23,707 bases of DNA, from positions 1-23,707 of the forward strand of contig CAJLYN010000009.1 of NCBI GenBank assembly GCA_905210875.1. Direction: 5' to 3'. Positions 15,405 through 23,707 of the stretch are shown here, piece after piece. The notes beneath the pieces were generated by a model. That model made no database searches and was not told where the DNA came from. It saw nothing but the letters and a program-made list of their open reading frames with translations. The position numbers and the translations under genes were made by a program. The first letter of the stretch is position 1, and every line of letters starts with the position of its first letter. The stretch is from an uncultured Bacteroides sp. (GTDB taxonomy: Bacteria > Bacteroidota > Bacteroidia > Bacteroidales > UBA11471).

Positions 15405-16478
15405 TTATTTTCCCTGGGCGATGTAATCGGTAATCCATCGGCCCACTTCGGAACATTTATAGGCTTTTCCTTCGCCGCAGATGTCTTCGGTAACGACGCC
15501 GGCTTCGAGCGAAGCGGCCACGGCGCGCCGTATGGCAGCACCCTCTTCCATGAGACCGAAAGCATATTCAAACATGAGTGCGGCCGAGAGAATGGTGGCA
15601 ACCGGGTTGGCGATGTCTTTTCCGGCAGCCTGCGGGTAGGAGCCGTGTATGGGCTCGAAGACCGAGGTGTGCAGTCCTACCGAGGCCGAGGGGAGCATAC
15701 CCAGCGAGCCGGTGATGACCGAAGCTTCGTCGGTGAGTATGTCGCCAAACATGTTTTCGGTAACGATGACATCGAAGCGGCTCGGGAACTGTACGAGCTG
15801 CATGGCTGCATTGTCGACAAACATATATTCGGTGGTGATGTCGGCGTTTTCTTTAGCGATTTCCTGAGCCACTTCTCTCCACAAGCGCGAGGTGCAGAGT
15901 ACGTTGGCCTTGTCGACCACGGTTACTTTTTGCCGGCGCTGGCGGGCATATTTGTAGGCCAGGCGCACGATACGCTCTACCTCTTCGCGGCTGTATACGC
16001 AGGTGTCATAGGCTACGTTGCCGTCTTCGCTGCGTCCTTGCGGGCGGCCGAAGTAGAGACCTCCGGTAAGTTCGCGAATACACATCAGGTCGGTGTCTTC
16101 GACGATGTCGCGGCGCAGCGGCGACTTGTGCAGCAGCGAGGCAAAGGTGGTTACGGGACGTATGTTGGCATAGAGACCCAGTTGCTTGCGCATTCCCAAC
16201 AGACCCTGTTCGGGGCGAACCTTGGCGGTGGGGTTGTTGTCGTATTTGGGGTCGCCGATGGCTCCGAACAGCACGGCATCAGACTCCATGCACAACCGAT
16301 GGGTCTCTTCGGGATAGGGGTTTCCGCAGCGGTCGATGGCGCAGGCACCCACCCATGCGTGCTGATGAGTCAGTTCATGTCCGAAACGTTTGCACACGGC
16401 TTCGGTTACTTGCAGGGCTTGTCCCACGATTTCGGGACCTATGCCGTCGCCCGGCAGTACGGCGATTTTCAGTTTCAT
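15405..16478 (-). CDS. leuB: 3-isopropylmalate dehydrogenase
   Basis: LeuB oxidises and decarboxylates 3-isopropylmalate with NAD+ to 2-oxoisocaproate, the last step unique to leucine synthesis; it can also act on the methylmalate made in the citramalate route. The 357-residue product is of family length: [15 protein letters not shown] at the N-terminus, [11 protein letters not shown], the substrate-binding region [33 protein letters not shown], a catalytic Lys in [42 protein letters not shown], and the NAD site [20 protein letters not shown]. It is the last gene of the leu operon, 20 bp after the cimA/leuA2 gene, and ends before a strong terminator. Confidence 0.97.
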   Translation of the reverse strand: MKLKIAVLPGDGIGPEIVGQALQVTEAVCKRFGHELTHQHAWVGACAIDRCGNPYPEETHRLCMESDAVLFGAIGDPKYDNNPTAKVRPEQGLLGMRKQLGLYANIRPVTTFASLLHKSPLRRDIVEDTDLMCIRELTGGLYFGRPQGRSEDGNVAYDTCVYSREEVERIVRLAYKYARQRRQKVTVVDKANVLCTSRLWREVAQEIAKENADITTEYMFVDNAAMQLVQFPSRFDVIVTENMFGDILTDEASVITGSLGMLPSASVGLHTSVFEPIHGSYPQAAGKDIANPVATILSAALMFEYAFGLMEEGAAIRRAVAASLEAGVVTEDICGEGKAYKCSEVGRWITDYIAQGK

Positions 16479-16498
16479 ATACGAGAGTTTTTGTTGTT

Positions 16499-18016
16499 TT
16501 ATAGATTTTCGATTTGATTCAGCATTTTCACCGTGGCCTGTATGGCGGCTTCGGTCTGGTCGGCATCGAGGCCCCGGGTTTTGAAGGTATGGCCGTGGTA
16601 GTTCCAGGTAATGACGGTCTGTACAAAAGCGTCGGTGCGGCCACCGGGGGGAATGTCGACCGTGTAGTTGGCGAGCATCGGAAATTCCCGGCCCAGCTGT
16701 TGCTTGTAGATGGTGCGCACGGCTTTCACAAAGGCGTCGTACTGTCCGTCGCCCGTAGCCGTCTGTTCATACTGCTTGCCGTGTATCTCTATCTTCACCA
16801 CGGCTACCGGGTGCAACCCCTGCGCCAGGGCCAGCGAGTAGTTGAGCAGCCTTATCTTCTGGTCCTTGGTGTCGTGTTTCAGCACGTCGGAGATGATGTA
16901 GGGCAGGTCTTCTTGGGTAACCTGCTCCTTTTTGTCGCCGAGGGCGATGATGCGGTCGGTTACCTTGCGCATCGACTCCTCGTCGAGTTCTATGCCGAGT
17001 GCTTCGAGGTTTTTCCGTATGTTGGCTTTGCCCGACGTCTTGCCCAGGGCATATTCGCGGGTGCGGCCGAAGCGTTCGGGCAGCAGGTCGTTGTAGTAGA
17101 GGTTGCTTTTGCTGTCGCCGTCGGCGTGTACGCCGGCACATTGGGTGAAGACATACTCACCGATGACTGGCTTGTTGGCCGGAATGCGCACACCCGAGTA
17201 CGACTCGACTACACGGCTCACCTGGTTTATTTTCTTTTCGTCGATGCCTGTCTGGCATTTGAGCTGGTCGTGTATGACGGCCAGTACGCTCGAAAGCGGA
17301 GCATTGCCGGCCCGTTCGCCAAGTCCGTTGATGGTACAATGTATGCCCTGTATGCCGGCCTTTACGGCCGAGTAGACATTGGCAATGGCCAGGTCGTAGT
17401 CGTTGTGCCCGTGAAAGTCGAACCGGCAGTCGGGATAGCGCTCTTTCATAGCGGCACAGAATTCGAAACACTGGTAGGGATTGAGTATGCCCAGCGTATC
17501 GGGCAACATGAAGTGTTCGATTTCTTCGTCGTGGAGGGCGTCCATCAGTTGGTAGACATACTCGGGCGAGTGTATCATGCCGTTTGACCAGTCTTCGAGG
17601 TAGATGTTTACCCGCAGACCGTTCTCACGGGCGAGGGATATTTCGGTCCGGATGTCGGCTATATGCTCTTCGGGGCTTTTTTTCAACTGTTCGCGGCAGT
17701 GGCGCAGCGAGCCTTTACACAGGAGGTTGATGATGCTTCCGCCGGCTTCTTTTATCCAGCGGGTGGAGATGCCCCGGTCGATGAATCCGAGAATCTCTAC
17801 CCGGTCGAGAAAGCCCTGCTTCTCGGCCCAGGCACATACCTGGCTCACCGATTGAAACTCCCCTTCGGAGACACGGGCCGAGGCTATCTCTATGCGGTCG
17901 ACGTGCAACTCCGAGAGCAGCAGGCGGGCGATGCTCAGTTTCTCCTGCGGGGCAAACGAGACACCCGATGTCTGCTCACCGTCGCGCAGAGTGGTATCTA
18001 ATATCTCTATGCGCAT
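16499..18016 (-). CDS. Second isopropylmalate-synthase-family enzyme, likely citramalate synthase
   Basis: A 505-residue member of the DRE-TIM metallolyase family that condenses acetyl-CoA with a 2-oxo acid. The barrel starts [18 protein letters not shown], with metal ligands in [12 protein letters not shown] and the [15 protein letters not shown] segment. The C-terminal ~130 residues form a LeuA-type regulatory domain ([32 protein letters not shown]). It is clearly distinct from the LeuA four genes upstream in the same operon: [13 protein letters not shown] replaces the [13 protein letters not shown] of LeuA. Such second copies in Bacteroidales leu operons are usually thought to be citramalate (CimA-like) synthases, which would feed isoleucine through the shared LeuCD and LeuB. 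The substrate, pyruvate or 2-oxoisovalerate, cannot be decided from sequence by eye. It starts 4 bp after leuD. Confidence 0.85.
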   Translation of the reverse strand: MRIEILDTTLRDGEQTSGVSFAPQEKLSIARLLLSELHVDRIEIASARVSEGEFQSVSQVCAWAEKQGFLDRVEILGFIDRGISTRWIKEAGGSIINLLCKGSLRHCREQLKKSPEEHIADIRTEISLARENGLRVNIYLEDWSNGMIHSPEYVYQLMDALHDEEIEHFMLPDTLGILNPYQCFEFCAAMKERYPDCRFDFHGHNDYDLAIANVYSAVKAGIQGIHCTINGLGERAGNAPLSSVLAVIHDQLKCQTGIDEKKINQVSRVVESYSGVRIPANKPVIGEYVFTQCAGVHADGDSKSNLYYNDLLPERFGRTREYALGKTSGKANIRKNLEALGIELDEESMRKVTDRIIALGDKKEQVTQEDLPYIISDVLKHDTKDQKIRLLNYSLALAQGLHPVAVVKIEIHGKQYEQTATGDGQYDAFVKAVRTIYKQQLGREFPMLANYTVDIPPGGRTDAFVQTVITWNYHGHTFKTRGLDADQTEAAIQATVKMLNQIENL

Positions 18017-18020
18017 GGCC

Positions 18021-18614
18021 TCAACGGTTATGGTTCTGTTCCCACGACTCGGTTTCGGCTTTCTGGCTCAGCAGGTAGTCGATGTCGTCGAGGCCGTTCA
18101 TGAGGCAGTGTTTCTTGTAGGCGTTGATTTCAAAATGTTCGCTCCGTCCTGTGGCTTTGTTGGTGATGGTCTGCTCGGGCAGATTCACCTCGACTTCGGC
18201 TTTGGGGTTGGCAAAGATGGTGTCGAACAGCTCTTTCAGGAACGACTCGCTCACTACGACAGGGAGTACGAAGTTGTTGAGTTCGTTGTTCTTGTGTATG
18301 TCGGCAAAGAAACTCGATACCACTACGCGGAAGCCGTAGTCGGCAATGGCCCAGGCGGCGTGTTCACGGCTTGAACCCGAACCGAAATTCTTCCCGGCGA
18401 CCAGTATTTCGCCGCTGTATGTGGGGTCGTTGAGTACGAAATCTTTATTGACAGAGCCGTCGGGGTTGTAGCGCCAGTCGCGGAACAGATTCTCTCCGAA
18501 TCCTTCGCGGGTGGTTGCTTTGAGAAAACGGGCCGGAATGATTTGGTCGGTATCTACGTTTTCGAGGGGGAGAGGTATGCAGGTGCTTGTCAGTATGTTG
18601 AATTTCTGTTTCAT
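18021..18614 (-). CDS. leuD: 3-isopropylmalate dehydratase small subunit
   Basis: LeuD is the swivelling small subunit that pairs with LeuC to isomerise 2-isopropylmalate to 3-isopropylmalate. The 197-residue product shows [17 protein letters not shown] near the N-terminus, [29 protein letters not shown] (the GSSREH loop that contacts substrate), [15 protein letters not shown], and a C-terminal [22 protein letters not shown], all typical. The ATG at 18614 (MKQKFNIL) is used; an in-frame ATG at 18626, four residues earlier, is also possible and would lie 7 bp after the leuC stop. It is 4 bp ahead of the citramalate/isopropylmalate synthase gene. Confidence 0.96.
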   Translation of the reverse strand: MKQKFNILTSTCIPLPLENVDTDQIIPARFLKATTREGFGENLFRDWRYNPDGSVNKDFVLNDPTYSGEILVAGKNFGSGSSREHAAWAIADYGFRVVVSSFFADIHKNNELNNFVLPVVVSESFLKELFDTIFANPKAEVEVNLPEQTITNKATGRSEHFEINAYKKHCLMNGLDDIDYLLSQKAETESWEQNHNR

Positions 18615-18633
18615 AATCGTTTGCATTTGTTGT

Positions 18634-20028
18634 TTACATCAGCGTTCTGGGGTCGGTGATTACACCGGTTACGGCGGCAGCAGCGGCTACCAGCGGGCTG
18701 GCCAGCAGGGTGCGGGAGCCGGGGCCCTGACGGCCTTCGAAGTTGCGGTTGCTGGTCGATACGGCATATTTCCCGGCCGGCACCTTGTCGTCGTTCATGG
18801 CCAGACAGGCCGAGCAACCCGGTTGGCGTATCTCGAATCCGGCCTCGTGCAGTATCTTGTCGATACCCTCTTCGCGTATCTGTGCGTCGACCATCCAGGA
18901 GCCCGGTACCAGCCAGGCTACGATGTGGTCGGCCTTTTTACGGCCTTTGACCAGCGAGGCAAAGGCCCGGAAGTCTTCGATGCGGCCGTTGGTGCAGGCG
19001 CCGAGGAATACATAGTCTACCGCTTTTCCCAGCAGCGACTCTCCCGGCTCGAAGCCCATGTATTGCAACGATTTCATGAAAGAGCCCTTTTCTACCTCGC
19101 TCATGCCGTCGGTGGTCGGTATGTGGGCGGTGATGGCGATACCCATGCCGGGGTTGGTTCCGTAGGTAATCATCGGTTCTATGTCGGCGGCATCGTAGCG
19201 CAGTTCCTTGTCGAAAGTAGCATCGTCGTCGCTTTTGAGCGTTTTCCAGTAGGCCACCGCCTTGTCCCAGTCTTCGCCCTTGGGTGCATGTTCGCGGCCC
19301 TTGATGTAGGCAAAGGTGGTCTCGTCGGGGGCTATCATGCCACCGCGGGCACCCATTTCGATACTCAGGTTGCACAGGGTGAGGCGGCCTTCCATCGAGA
19401 GGCTGCGCACGGCTTCGCCGGCATATTCGATAAAGTACCCGGTGGCACCGCTGGTGGTGATTTTCGACATGAGATACAGGGCCATATCCTTGGCTGTGAC
19501 GCCTTTGCCCAAGGTGCCGTCGATGGTGATGCGCATGGTCTTGGGGCGCGATTGCAGGATACACTGTGTGGCCAGTACCATTTCGACTTCGCTGGTGCCG
19601 ATGCCGAATGCGATGGCGCCCATCGCTCCGTGGGTCGAGGTGTGGGAGTCGCCGCACACGATGGTCATGCCGGGCAGGGTGAGTCCGCGTTCGGGCCCTA
19701 CAACATGAATGATACCGTTTCGGGGGTTGAGCATGCCGAAGTGGGTGAGCCCGAACTCCTCGGCGTTACGGGCCAGCGTGTCGACCTGTTTGCGCGACAC
19801 GGGGTCTTCGATGGGCTTGTCCTGGTCATGGGTGGGGGTGTTGTGGTCGGGCATGCAGAATATCTGTCCCGGACGGAAACATTTCAGTCCGCGTGCACGC
19901 AGTCCGTCGAAAGCCTGGGGGCTGGTTACTTCATGGCAGTAGAGCCGGTCGATGTAGAGTTGGGTAGGTCCGTCTTCGATTTTCTGTACGACGTGAGCGT
20001 CCCATATTTTGTCGAAAAGTGTATTCAT
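18634..20028 (-). CDS. leuC: 3-isopropylmalate dehydratase large subunit
   Basis: LeuC is the aconitase-type large subunit carrying a [4Fe-4S] cluster, and with LeuD it isomerises isopropylmalate. It is 464 residues, the usual length. The motifs present are [54 protein letters not shown] with the first cluster cysteine, and [12 protein letters not shown] with the two others. [22 protein letters not shown] follows near the C-terminus. All three cluster cysteines are intact. It sits 30 bp after leuA. The oxygen-sensitive cluster suits an anaerobe. Confidence 0.98.
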   Translation of the reverse strand: MNTLFDKIWDAHVVQKIEDGPTQLYIDRLYCHEVTSPQAFDGLRARGLKCFRPGQIFCMPDHNTPTHDQDKPIEDPVSRKQVDTLARNAEEFGLTHFGMLNPRNGIIHVVGPERGLTLPGMTIVCGDSHTSTHGAMGAIAFGIGTSEVEMVLATQCILQSRPKTMRITIDGTLGKGVTAKDMALYLMSKITTSGATGYFIEYAGEAVRSLSMEGRLTLCNLSIEMGARGGMIAPDETTFAYIKGREHAPKGEDWDKAVAYWKTLKSDDDATFDKELRYDAADIEPMITYGTNPGMGIAITAHIPTTDGMSEVEKGSFMKSLQYMGFEPGESLLGKAVDYVFLGACTNGRIEDFRAFASLVKGRKKADHIVAWLVPGSWMVDAQIREEGIDKILHEAGFEIRQPGCSACLAMNDDKVPAGKYAVSTSNRNFEGRQGPGSRTLLASPLVAAAAAVTGVITDPRTLM

Positions 20029-20058
20029 AACCTATATTGTTTGAAAGAGTAACAAATA

Positions 20059-21555
20059 TTAATGTACAAATTTGTTTATGGCGTCGATGAAGGCCTCGAC
20101 CGATGCTGCCACGATATCGGTATTGGCGGCGAATCCGTTGTAGTGAACGCCGTCGTGAGCTACGGCCATGTGTACCTTGCCCACGTCGTCGCTGCCTTTG
20201 GTGATGGCCTGGATAAGGAACTCCTGAATGGTCATCTGTCGGTGAATAATCTGTTTTACGGCCTTGATGGCAGCGTCGACAGGACCGTTGCCCGTGGCTG
20301 CCGCCTCGAAGCGCTCGCCGGCAATGAGCAGACCGACGCTGGCCACCGAGCGTACGCCGACTCCCGATGTTACTTGCAGATAGTCGAGCGTGATGCGGGC
20401 ATTTTCCGAGCGCGCCTTACCCACGAGCATGAGCAGATCGTCGTCGTTGATGTCTTTTTTGCGGTCGGCCAGTTTCAGGAAATCTTCATACGCCTTGTCG
20501 AGCCCCTCCTTGTCGAGTTCCACGCCCAAAATGTGCAGACGGTGTTTCAGTGCGGCGCGGCCGCTGCGGGCGGTGAGTACAATCGAGTTTTCGTCGATGC
20601 CTACGTCGCGCGGGTCGATGATTTCGTAGTTCTCGCGGTTTTTGAGCACCCCGTCCTGATGTATGCCCGACGAGTGGGCAAAGGCGTTGCGCCCTACGAT
20701 GGCCTTGTTGGGTTGTACCGGCATACTCATGAGGCTCGATACCAGTCGGCTGGTGCTGTAAATCTTTTGCGTGTTGATGTTGGTTTCGATGTCGAGCTCC
20801 TTGTGGCTTTTGAATATCATGGCCACCTCTTCGAGCGAGGTGTTGCCGGCGCGTTCGCCGATACCGTTGATGGTTACCTCGGCCTGACGTGCCCCGTTGA
20901 GAATACCCGATATGGTGTTGGCCGTGGCCATGCCCAGGTCGTTGTGGCAGTGGGTGGCGATGATGGCTTTGTCGATGCCTTTGACATTCTCTTTGAGGAA
21001 CCGTATCTTGCGGCCGAATTCCTCGGGCAGACAGTAACCCGTCGTGTCGGGAATGTTCACCACCGTAGCACCGGCTTTGATGACAGCCTCGACAACACGG
21101 GCCAGGTATTCATTGTCGGTGCGGCCTGCATCTTCGGCGTAGAACTCTACGTCTTCGACATATTTCTTGGCATATTTTACAGCAGCGACGGCCCGTTCGA
21201 TAATCTCCTCTCGGGTGGAGTTGAATTTGTATTTGATGTGGTAGTCCGAGGTGCCGATACCTGTGTGTATCCGTTTGTGCTTGGCATACTGCAAAGCCTC
21301 GGCAGCCACCTTTATGTCGTTTTCATTGGCGCGGGTCAAGGCGCAGATGGTGGGCCATGTTACCGCCTTGGAGATGGTTACGACCGAGTTGAAGTCGCCC
21401 GGGCTCGATACAGGAAATCCTGCCTCGATAATGTCTACGCCCAGCGCTTCGAGCGCCCTGGCCACCTCTATTTTCTCAACAGTGTTGAGTTGACAACCCG
21501 GCACTTGTTCGCCATCGCGCAGGGTTGTATCGAAAATGTATAATTTCTCAGACAT
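20059..21555 (-). CDS. leuA: 2-isopropylmalate synthase
   Basis: LeuA condenses acetyl-CoA with 2-oxoisovalerate, the committed and normally leucine-inhibited step. The 498-residue product has [15 protein letters not shown] at the N-terminus, [12 protein letters not shown], metal ligands in [44 protein letters not shown], and a C-terminal regulatory domain (about 370-498) of LeuA type with [14 protein letters not shown]. It is the first structural gene of the operon. Its ATG lies about 26 bases after the U-tract of an attenuator terminator, so leucine-pathway supply should control read-through. Confidence 0.97.
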   Translation of the reverse strand: MSEKLYIFDTTLRDGEQVPGCQLNTVEKIEVARALEALGVDIIEAGFPVSSPGDFNSVVTISKAVTWPTICALTRANENDIKVAAEALQYAKHKRIHTGIGTSDYHIKYKFNSTREEIIERAVAAVKYAKKYVEDVEFYAEDAGRTDNEYLARVVEAVIKAGATVVNIPDTTGYCLPEEFGRKIRFLKENVKGIDKAIIATHCHNDLGMATANTISGILNGARQAEVTINGIGERAGNTSLEEVAMIFKSHKELDIETNINTQKIYSTSRLVSSLMSMPVQPNKAIVGRNAFAHSSGIHQDGVLKNRENYEIIDPRDVGIDENSIVLTARSGRAALKHRLHILGVELDKEGLDKAYEDFLKLADRKKDINDDDLLMLVGKARSENARITLDYLQVTSGVGVRSVASVGLLIAGERFEAAATGNGPVDAAIKAVKQIIHRQMTIQEFLIQAITKGSDDVGKVHMAVAHDGVHYNGFAANTDIVAASVEAFIDAINKFVH

Positions 21556-21580
21556 GGTAATATGTTGTTTTCGTTTGTTC

Positions 21581-21623
21581 TCAAAAAAAAACCTTTCTGC
21601 ACAAGGACGTGTGAGAAAGGTTT
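21581..21623 (-). terminator. Attenuator terminator upstream of leuA
   Basis: On the minus strand a 10-bp stem, AAACCTTTCT (21598-21589 is its partner side; the 5' arm is 21623-21614) with AGAAAGGTTT, encloses an inner CACA/TGTG helix and is followed by a run of T's (21590-21581). It lies between the leader peptide stop (21647) and the leuA ATG (21555), so it can only serve to stop transcription before the operon. Confidence 0.88.
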
Positions 21624-21668
21624 CTATATGGGTTCATTTCTACATTTTAGCGCACCGGCTCACCGTCC
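21605..21668 (-). promoter_or_regulatory. Alternative antiterminator pairing in the leu leader RNA
   Basis: The leader segment GGACGGTGAG (21668-21659, leader codons 19-22) is complementary to CTCACACGTCC (21615-21605) at the top of the terminator's 5' arm and loop: 10 base pairs with one bulged A. Forming it would break the terminator. It would be free when a ribosome stalls on codons 11-14 and covered when the ribosome runs to the stop codon. Confidence 0.72.
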
Positions 21669-21724
21669 ATCGAAGTTTTCGGTAGAATAATAATTCGTAG
21701 GTTGTCAAGTCGGAAGTCGCGCAT
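21647..21724 (-). CDS. Branched-chain amino acid leader peptide (25 aa) of the leu operon
   Basis: A 25-codon open frame, start ATG at 21724 and stop TAA at 21649-21647, lies between the promoter and the attenuator terminator. It begins MRDFRLDNLRIIIL, so codons 11-14 are Ile-Ile-Ile-Leu (ATT ATT ATT CTA), with further Leu codons at 6 (CTT) and 9 (CTA). Such a run is the hallmark of a leader that makes the ribosome stall when charged isoleucyl- or leucyl-tRNA is short. It needs no function beyond being translated. Too short to be found by length-based gene finders. The assignment rests on position, codon content and RNA folding; no homolog search was made. Confidence 0.85.
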   Translation of the reverse strand: MRDFRLDNLRIIILPKTSMDGEPVR

Positions 21725-21755
21725 GAGTAGCAGTCGATTTTTTGTATTTCGGCTG

Positions 21756-21786
21756 CAAATGTAGCGATTATTTTTGATTTTGCAAA
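21756..21786 (-). promoter_or_regulatory. Bacteroidota-type promoter of the leu operon
   Basis: On the minus strand TTTG (21786-21783), 19 bases, then TACATTTG (21763-21756) give an exact match to the phylum's -33/-7 promoter with ideal spacing. The leader peptide ATG at 21724 is about 31 bases beyond the -7 box. Confidence 0.8.
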
Positions 21787-22002
21787 TAGAATGAAATATT
21801 TTTTGAGTTTGCTTTTACGAATTATTATCTGTGAAAGATTGCATAATATTAAATCATAAAGAAGTGCCGAAAAAATCATCTTGTATATATTCCCGTCCCG
21901 AAGTCAGATTCACTCTTGTAATTGTGGCGTCAAAAGTTGGGATTTTTCGGTTTTGTTTTATAACTTTCCGGCATTCATGAGGAACACCTAAAAATATGAT
22001 GT
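21787..22002. other. AT-rich divergent intergenic region between the leu operon and the LRR gene
   Basis: This AT-rich stretch separates two divergent units. On the plus strand a weak promoter for the LRR gene may be TTG at 21937-21939 with TAACTTTC at 21961-21968, one mismatch from TAnnTTTG. No other gene or stable hairpin was recognised. Confidence 0.35.
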
Positions 22003-23667
22003 ATGGGAAAACGTGTGATTTTGGCGGCGATGCTCTTATTCGCCACATTGGGAGTCGTTAGGGGGCAAGAGTATATCGACGATGGGTGGTATTACCTTCT
22101 CTATGATGACTTCGGAGAAAGAACCGCTGTTCTCGAAGCAAGCACCCGACCGGTAGAAGATCGAGACTTGCAGATACCCGAGTATATCGATGTATATGGA
22201 GATTCTTATCGGGTGGTAGAAATTGGCGATGATGTTTTCGCGTGGAATACCTCGATACGAACGGTAACATTGCCTCCGAGTTTGCAGACGATAGGGAAAA
22301 GAGCTTTTCAGGGTTGCGATTCGTTGGTATCGATAAATCTCGAGAATGTCAAGAAGATAGGTGCCTATGCGTTCAATAGTTGTGATCTTTTGAAGTCGGT
22401 CGATCTCTCTTCTTTGTTTTTTATCGATGAACATACGTTTAGCTCGTGTTACGCTTTGGAATCGGTGAAGATTTCCGAGAAGACTACATCTATAGGTTAC
22501 GATGCTTTTGGGTACTGTGAACGGCTTTTTTCGGTCGTCATACCCGACGGGGTAGAGAGCATAGGCGATAATGCTTTCGAGAACTGTGGATTGAGAAAGT
22601 TGACCTTGGGGAAGAATGTGAAAACAATCGGCAATAAAGCTTTTGCTACTTGTGTCGATTTGTTTGAGATTCATTCATTGGCCGTAGAGCCACCGGCTTA
22701 TCTACGGGGGAGCCCGGATGGAAGCATGTTTGGGGTATCGTATTTCTATGGTATTCTATATGTGCCCGAGGGTTCGGTCGATGCTTATCGGCAGGCCGAT
22801 GAGTGGGGAAATTTTGTTTCAATCCGCGATTCGGTATATCCCGATTATGTGGAGACACCGATAACATCGATCACCCTAGACCCCGATACCCTTATTATCA
22901 TTCGAGATAGATGGGTGAATTTCAGAACTTATTGGACGATAACACCAGGGAATGCCTCTTATCCTCAGTTGTCGTATGAGGTAGAAAATCAAGGAAAATT
23001 CGATGTCTCTTTTTATACTGGTTCAGGTCAAATATCTGTCAATGGTTGGGGATATGCGTTCGATACGGAGTGTCCCATGCGTTCCGATACGGCTGTAATC
23101 AGGCTGAGTACCACCGATGGCAGCAACCTGTCGGCGACATGCACTGTGATATACATAGCCCAGCAGGCAACATACTTCTCTTTGGGACAGGATTCCGTAA
23201 CCATAGAGTGTGGTAGCTCTTTTGCGGATACATGTGAGCTCCTGCCGCAGTATGCCTCGTATGTGCGGAACATCGAGTGGACATCGAGTGATGAGTCGGT
23301 GGCGTGGGTAACGATGACTCATTGGTCGAACAGGAGATATGGCTTCTTTGGCGAAGGACCGGGAACGGCCATTATTACGGCAAGGACTACCGACGGCAGC
23401 AACTTGTGCGATACTTGTGTGGTAACGGTATTGCCGTCGACGACGGGAGTAGAGGCTGTCGAGAGTGCCGCCGTGCAGGTATATGCCAGCGGCGGGCGTA
23501 TTGTGGTCGACGGGTCGGCACCGGGAGAACCGATTGTCGTGAGCCGGCTCGACGGGGTCGTCGTGCAGGAGAGTGTCTCTACGGGGAAACGCATGGAAAT
23601 ACCTCTTCCCTTCGGCGGAATGTATATCGTCAATGTGAACGGAACCGTCCGCAAGGTGGTATTGTAG
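22003..23667 (+). CDS. Secreted BspA-like leucine-rich-repeat protein with Ig-like domains
   Basis: A 554-residue exported protein of unknown role. A signal peptide covers about residues 1-21 (RVILAAMLLFATLGVVRGQ). Residues about 70-240 carry six or so BspA/Treponema-type leucine-rich repeats, each with the pattern IGxxAFxxCxxLxxVxL (for example IGKRAFQGCDSLVSINL and IGDNAFENCGLRKLTL). Two Ig-like, BIG2-type segments follow (about 285-385 and 390-475), each ending with a TTDGSNL.. TC element. The last ~70 residues (from TTGVEAVESAAVQVY to YIVNVNGTVRKVVL) resemble the C-terminal domain found on many secreted Bacteroidales proteins and related to type IX sorting signals. Codon use is AT-richer than in the leu genes. 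Family members bind host matrix or other bacteria; a specific ligand is not predictable. The gene is complete and ends 40 bp before the window edge. Confidence 0.88.
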   Translation: MGKRVILAAMLLFATLGVVRGQEYIDDGWYYLLYDDFGERTAVLEASTRPVEDRDLQIPEYIDVYGDSYRVVEIGDDVFAWNTSIRTVTLPPSLQTIGKRAFQGCDSLVSINLENVKKIGAYAFNSCDLLKSVDLSSLFFIDEHTFSSCYALESVKISEKTTSIGYDAFGYCERLFSVVIPDGVESIGDNAFENCGLRKLTLGKNVKTIGNKAFATCVDLFEIHSLAVEPPAYLRGSPDGSMFGVSYFYGILYVPEGSVDAYRQADEWGNFVSIRDSVYPDYVETPITSITLDPDTLIIIRDRWVNFRTYWTITPGNASYPQLSYEVENQGKFDVSFYTGSGQISVNGWGYAFDTECPMRSDTAVIRLSTTDGSNLSATCTVIYIAQQATYFSLGQDSVTIECGSSFADTCELLPQYASYVRNIEWTSSDESVAWVTMTHWSNRRYGFFGEGPGTAIITARTTDGSNLCDTCVVTVLPSTTGVEAVESAAVQVYASGGRIVVDGSAPGEPIVVSRLDGVVVQESVSTGKRMEIPLPFGGMYIVNVNGTVRKVVL

Positions 23668-23707
23668 CTTCCCTGCTTATCATATAAACGACGAAGGGCC
23701 GCTCCTC

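Noticed and set aside
18511..20052. A 513-codon plus-strand open frame opposite leuC/leuD
   Set aside because: Antisense shadow of leuC and leuD, spanning both genes and their junction.
20062..21543. A 493-codon plus-strand open frame opposite leuA
   Set aside because: Nearly the exact mirror of leuA, with no domain and no start context; leuA carries all the diagnostic motifs.
21640..21879. A 79-codon minus-strand open frame covering the leu promoter
   Set aside because: It runs through the -33/-7 promoter boxes and overlaps the leader peptide in a different frame; it has no family features.
22270..22700. Repeated nucleotide pattern that could suggest a repeat array
   Set aside because: The repetition is at protein level (leucine-rich repeats with ~23-residue period); the DNA copies diverge and there are no spacer/repeat units as in CRISPR.
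23668..23707. Possible terminator at the window's right edge
   Set aside because: A GGGCCGCTCCTC tract may be the first arm of a hairpin, but the second arm lies beyond the window and cannot be seen.

Overview
The window reads as a gut-type Bacteroidales genome (phylum Bacteroidota). The evidence is several promoters of the phylum's TAnnTTTG type with an upstream TTTG element, secreted and lipoprotein enzymes of Bacteroidales style (GH43, M49, M23, OmpA, BspA-like leucine-rich repeats), and a leuA-leuC-leuD-leuA/cimA-like-leuB operon. No tRNA, rRNA, CRISPR array, insertion sequence or phage gene was found.

Layout. (1) 1-1714, minus strand: lpxK (lipid A kinase), then a purine nucleoside phosphorylase cut by the window edge; the two genes overlap by 17 bp. 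(2) 1761-4980, plus strand: a tight, overlapping operon of an M23 lipoprotein, a YhbP-like flavin-binding-fold protein with an odd N-terminal extension, ispD, and a small membrane PH-like protein. It is driven by a promoter that leaves almost no 5' leader. (3) 5047-5333: a one-gene rubredoxin unit with its own promoter and terminator. (4) 5416-6994: a secreted GH43 glycosidase. (5) 7125-13852, minus strand: a row reading degenerate LytM protein, dxr, rseP, rlmI-like methyltransferase, dipeptidyl-peptidase III lipoprotein. (6) 14078-15268, plus strand: an OmpA-family outer-membrane protein. (7) 15405-21786, minus strand: the branched-chain operon leuA-leuC-leuD-cimA/leuA2-leuB behind a complete transcription attenuator. 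(8) 22003-23667, plus strand: a secreted leucine-rich-repeat/Ig-like protein.

The two most notable observations are these. First, the DNA upstream of leuA holds a near-ideal promoter, a 25-codon leader peptide too short for ordinary gene calling with consecutive Ile-Ile-Ile-Leu codons, an antiterminator segment inside the leader's last codons, and a strong terminator. It is a textbook ribosome-dependent attenuator that appears to sense both leucine and isoleucine. Second, base and codon use change abruptly inside the dipeptidyl-peptidase III gene at about 8,350-8,500. DNA to the left is GC-rich with ATC-dominated isoleucine codons (Alistipes/Rikenellaceae-like). DNA to the right mixes ATA, ATC and ATT (Barnesiella/Coprobacter-like). 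This could be a real recombination or transfer junction, but a metagenome-assembly chimera joined at a conserved gene is at least as likely. Statements about co-function across that point should be treated with caution.

Functionally, the genes are mostly core metabolism (leucine/isoleucine, isoprenoids, purine salvage, lipid A) and envelope biology (peptidoglycan hydrolase-fold proteins, site-2 protease, OmpA, secreted LRR protein). No defence or mobile system is evident.
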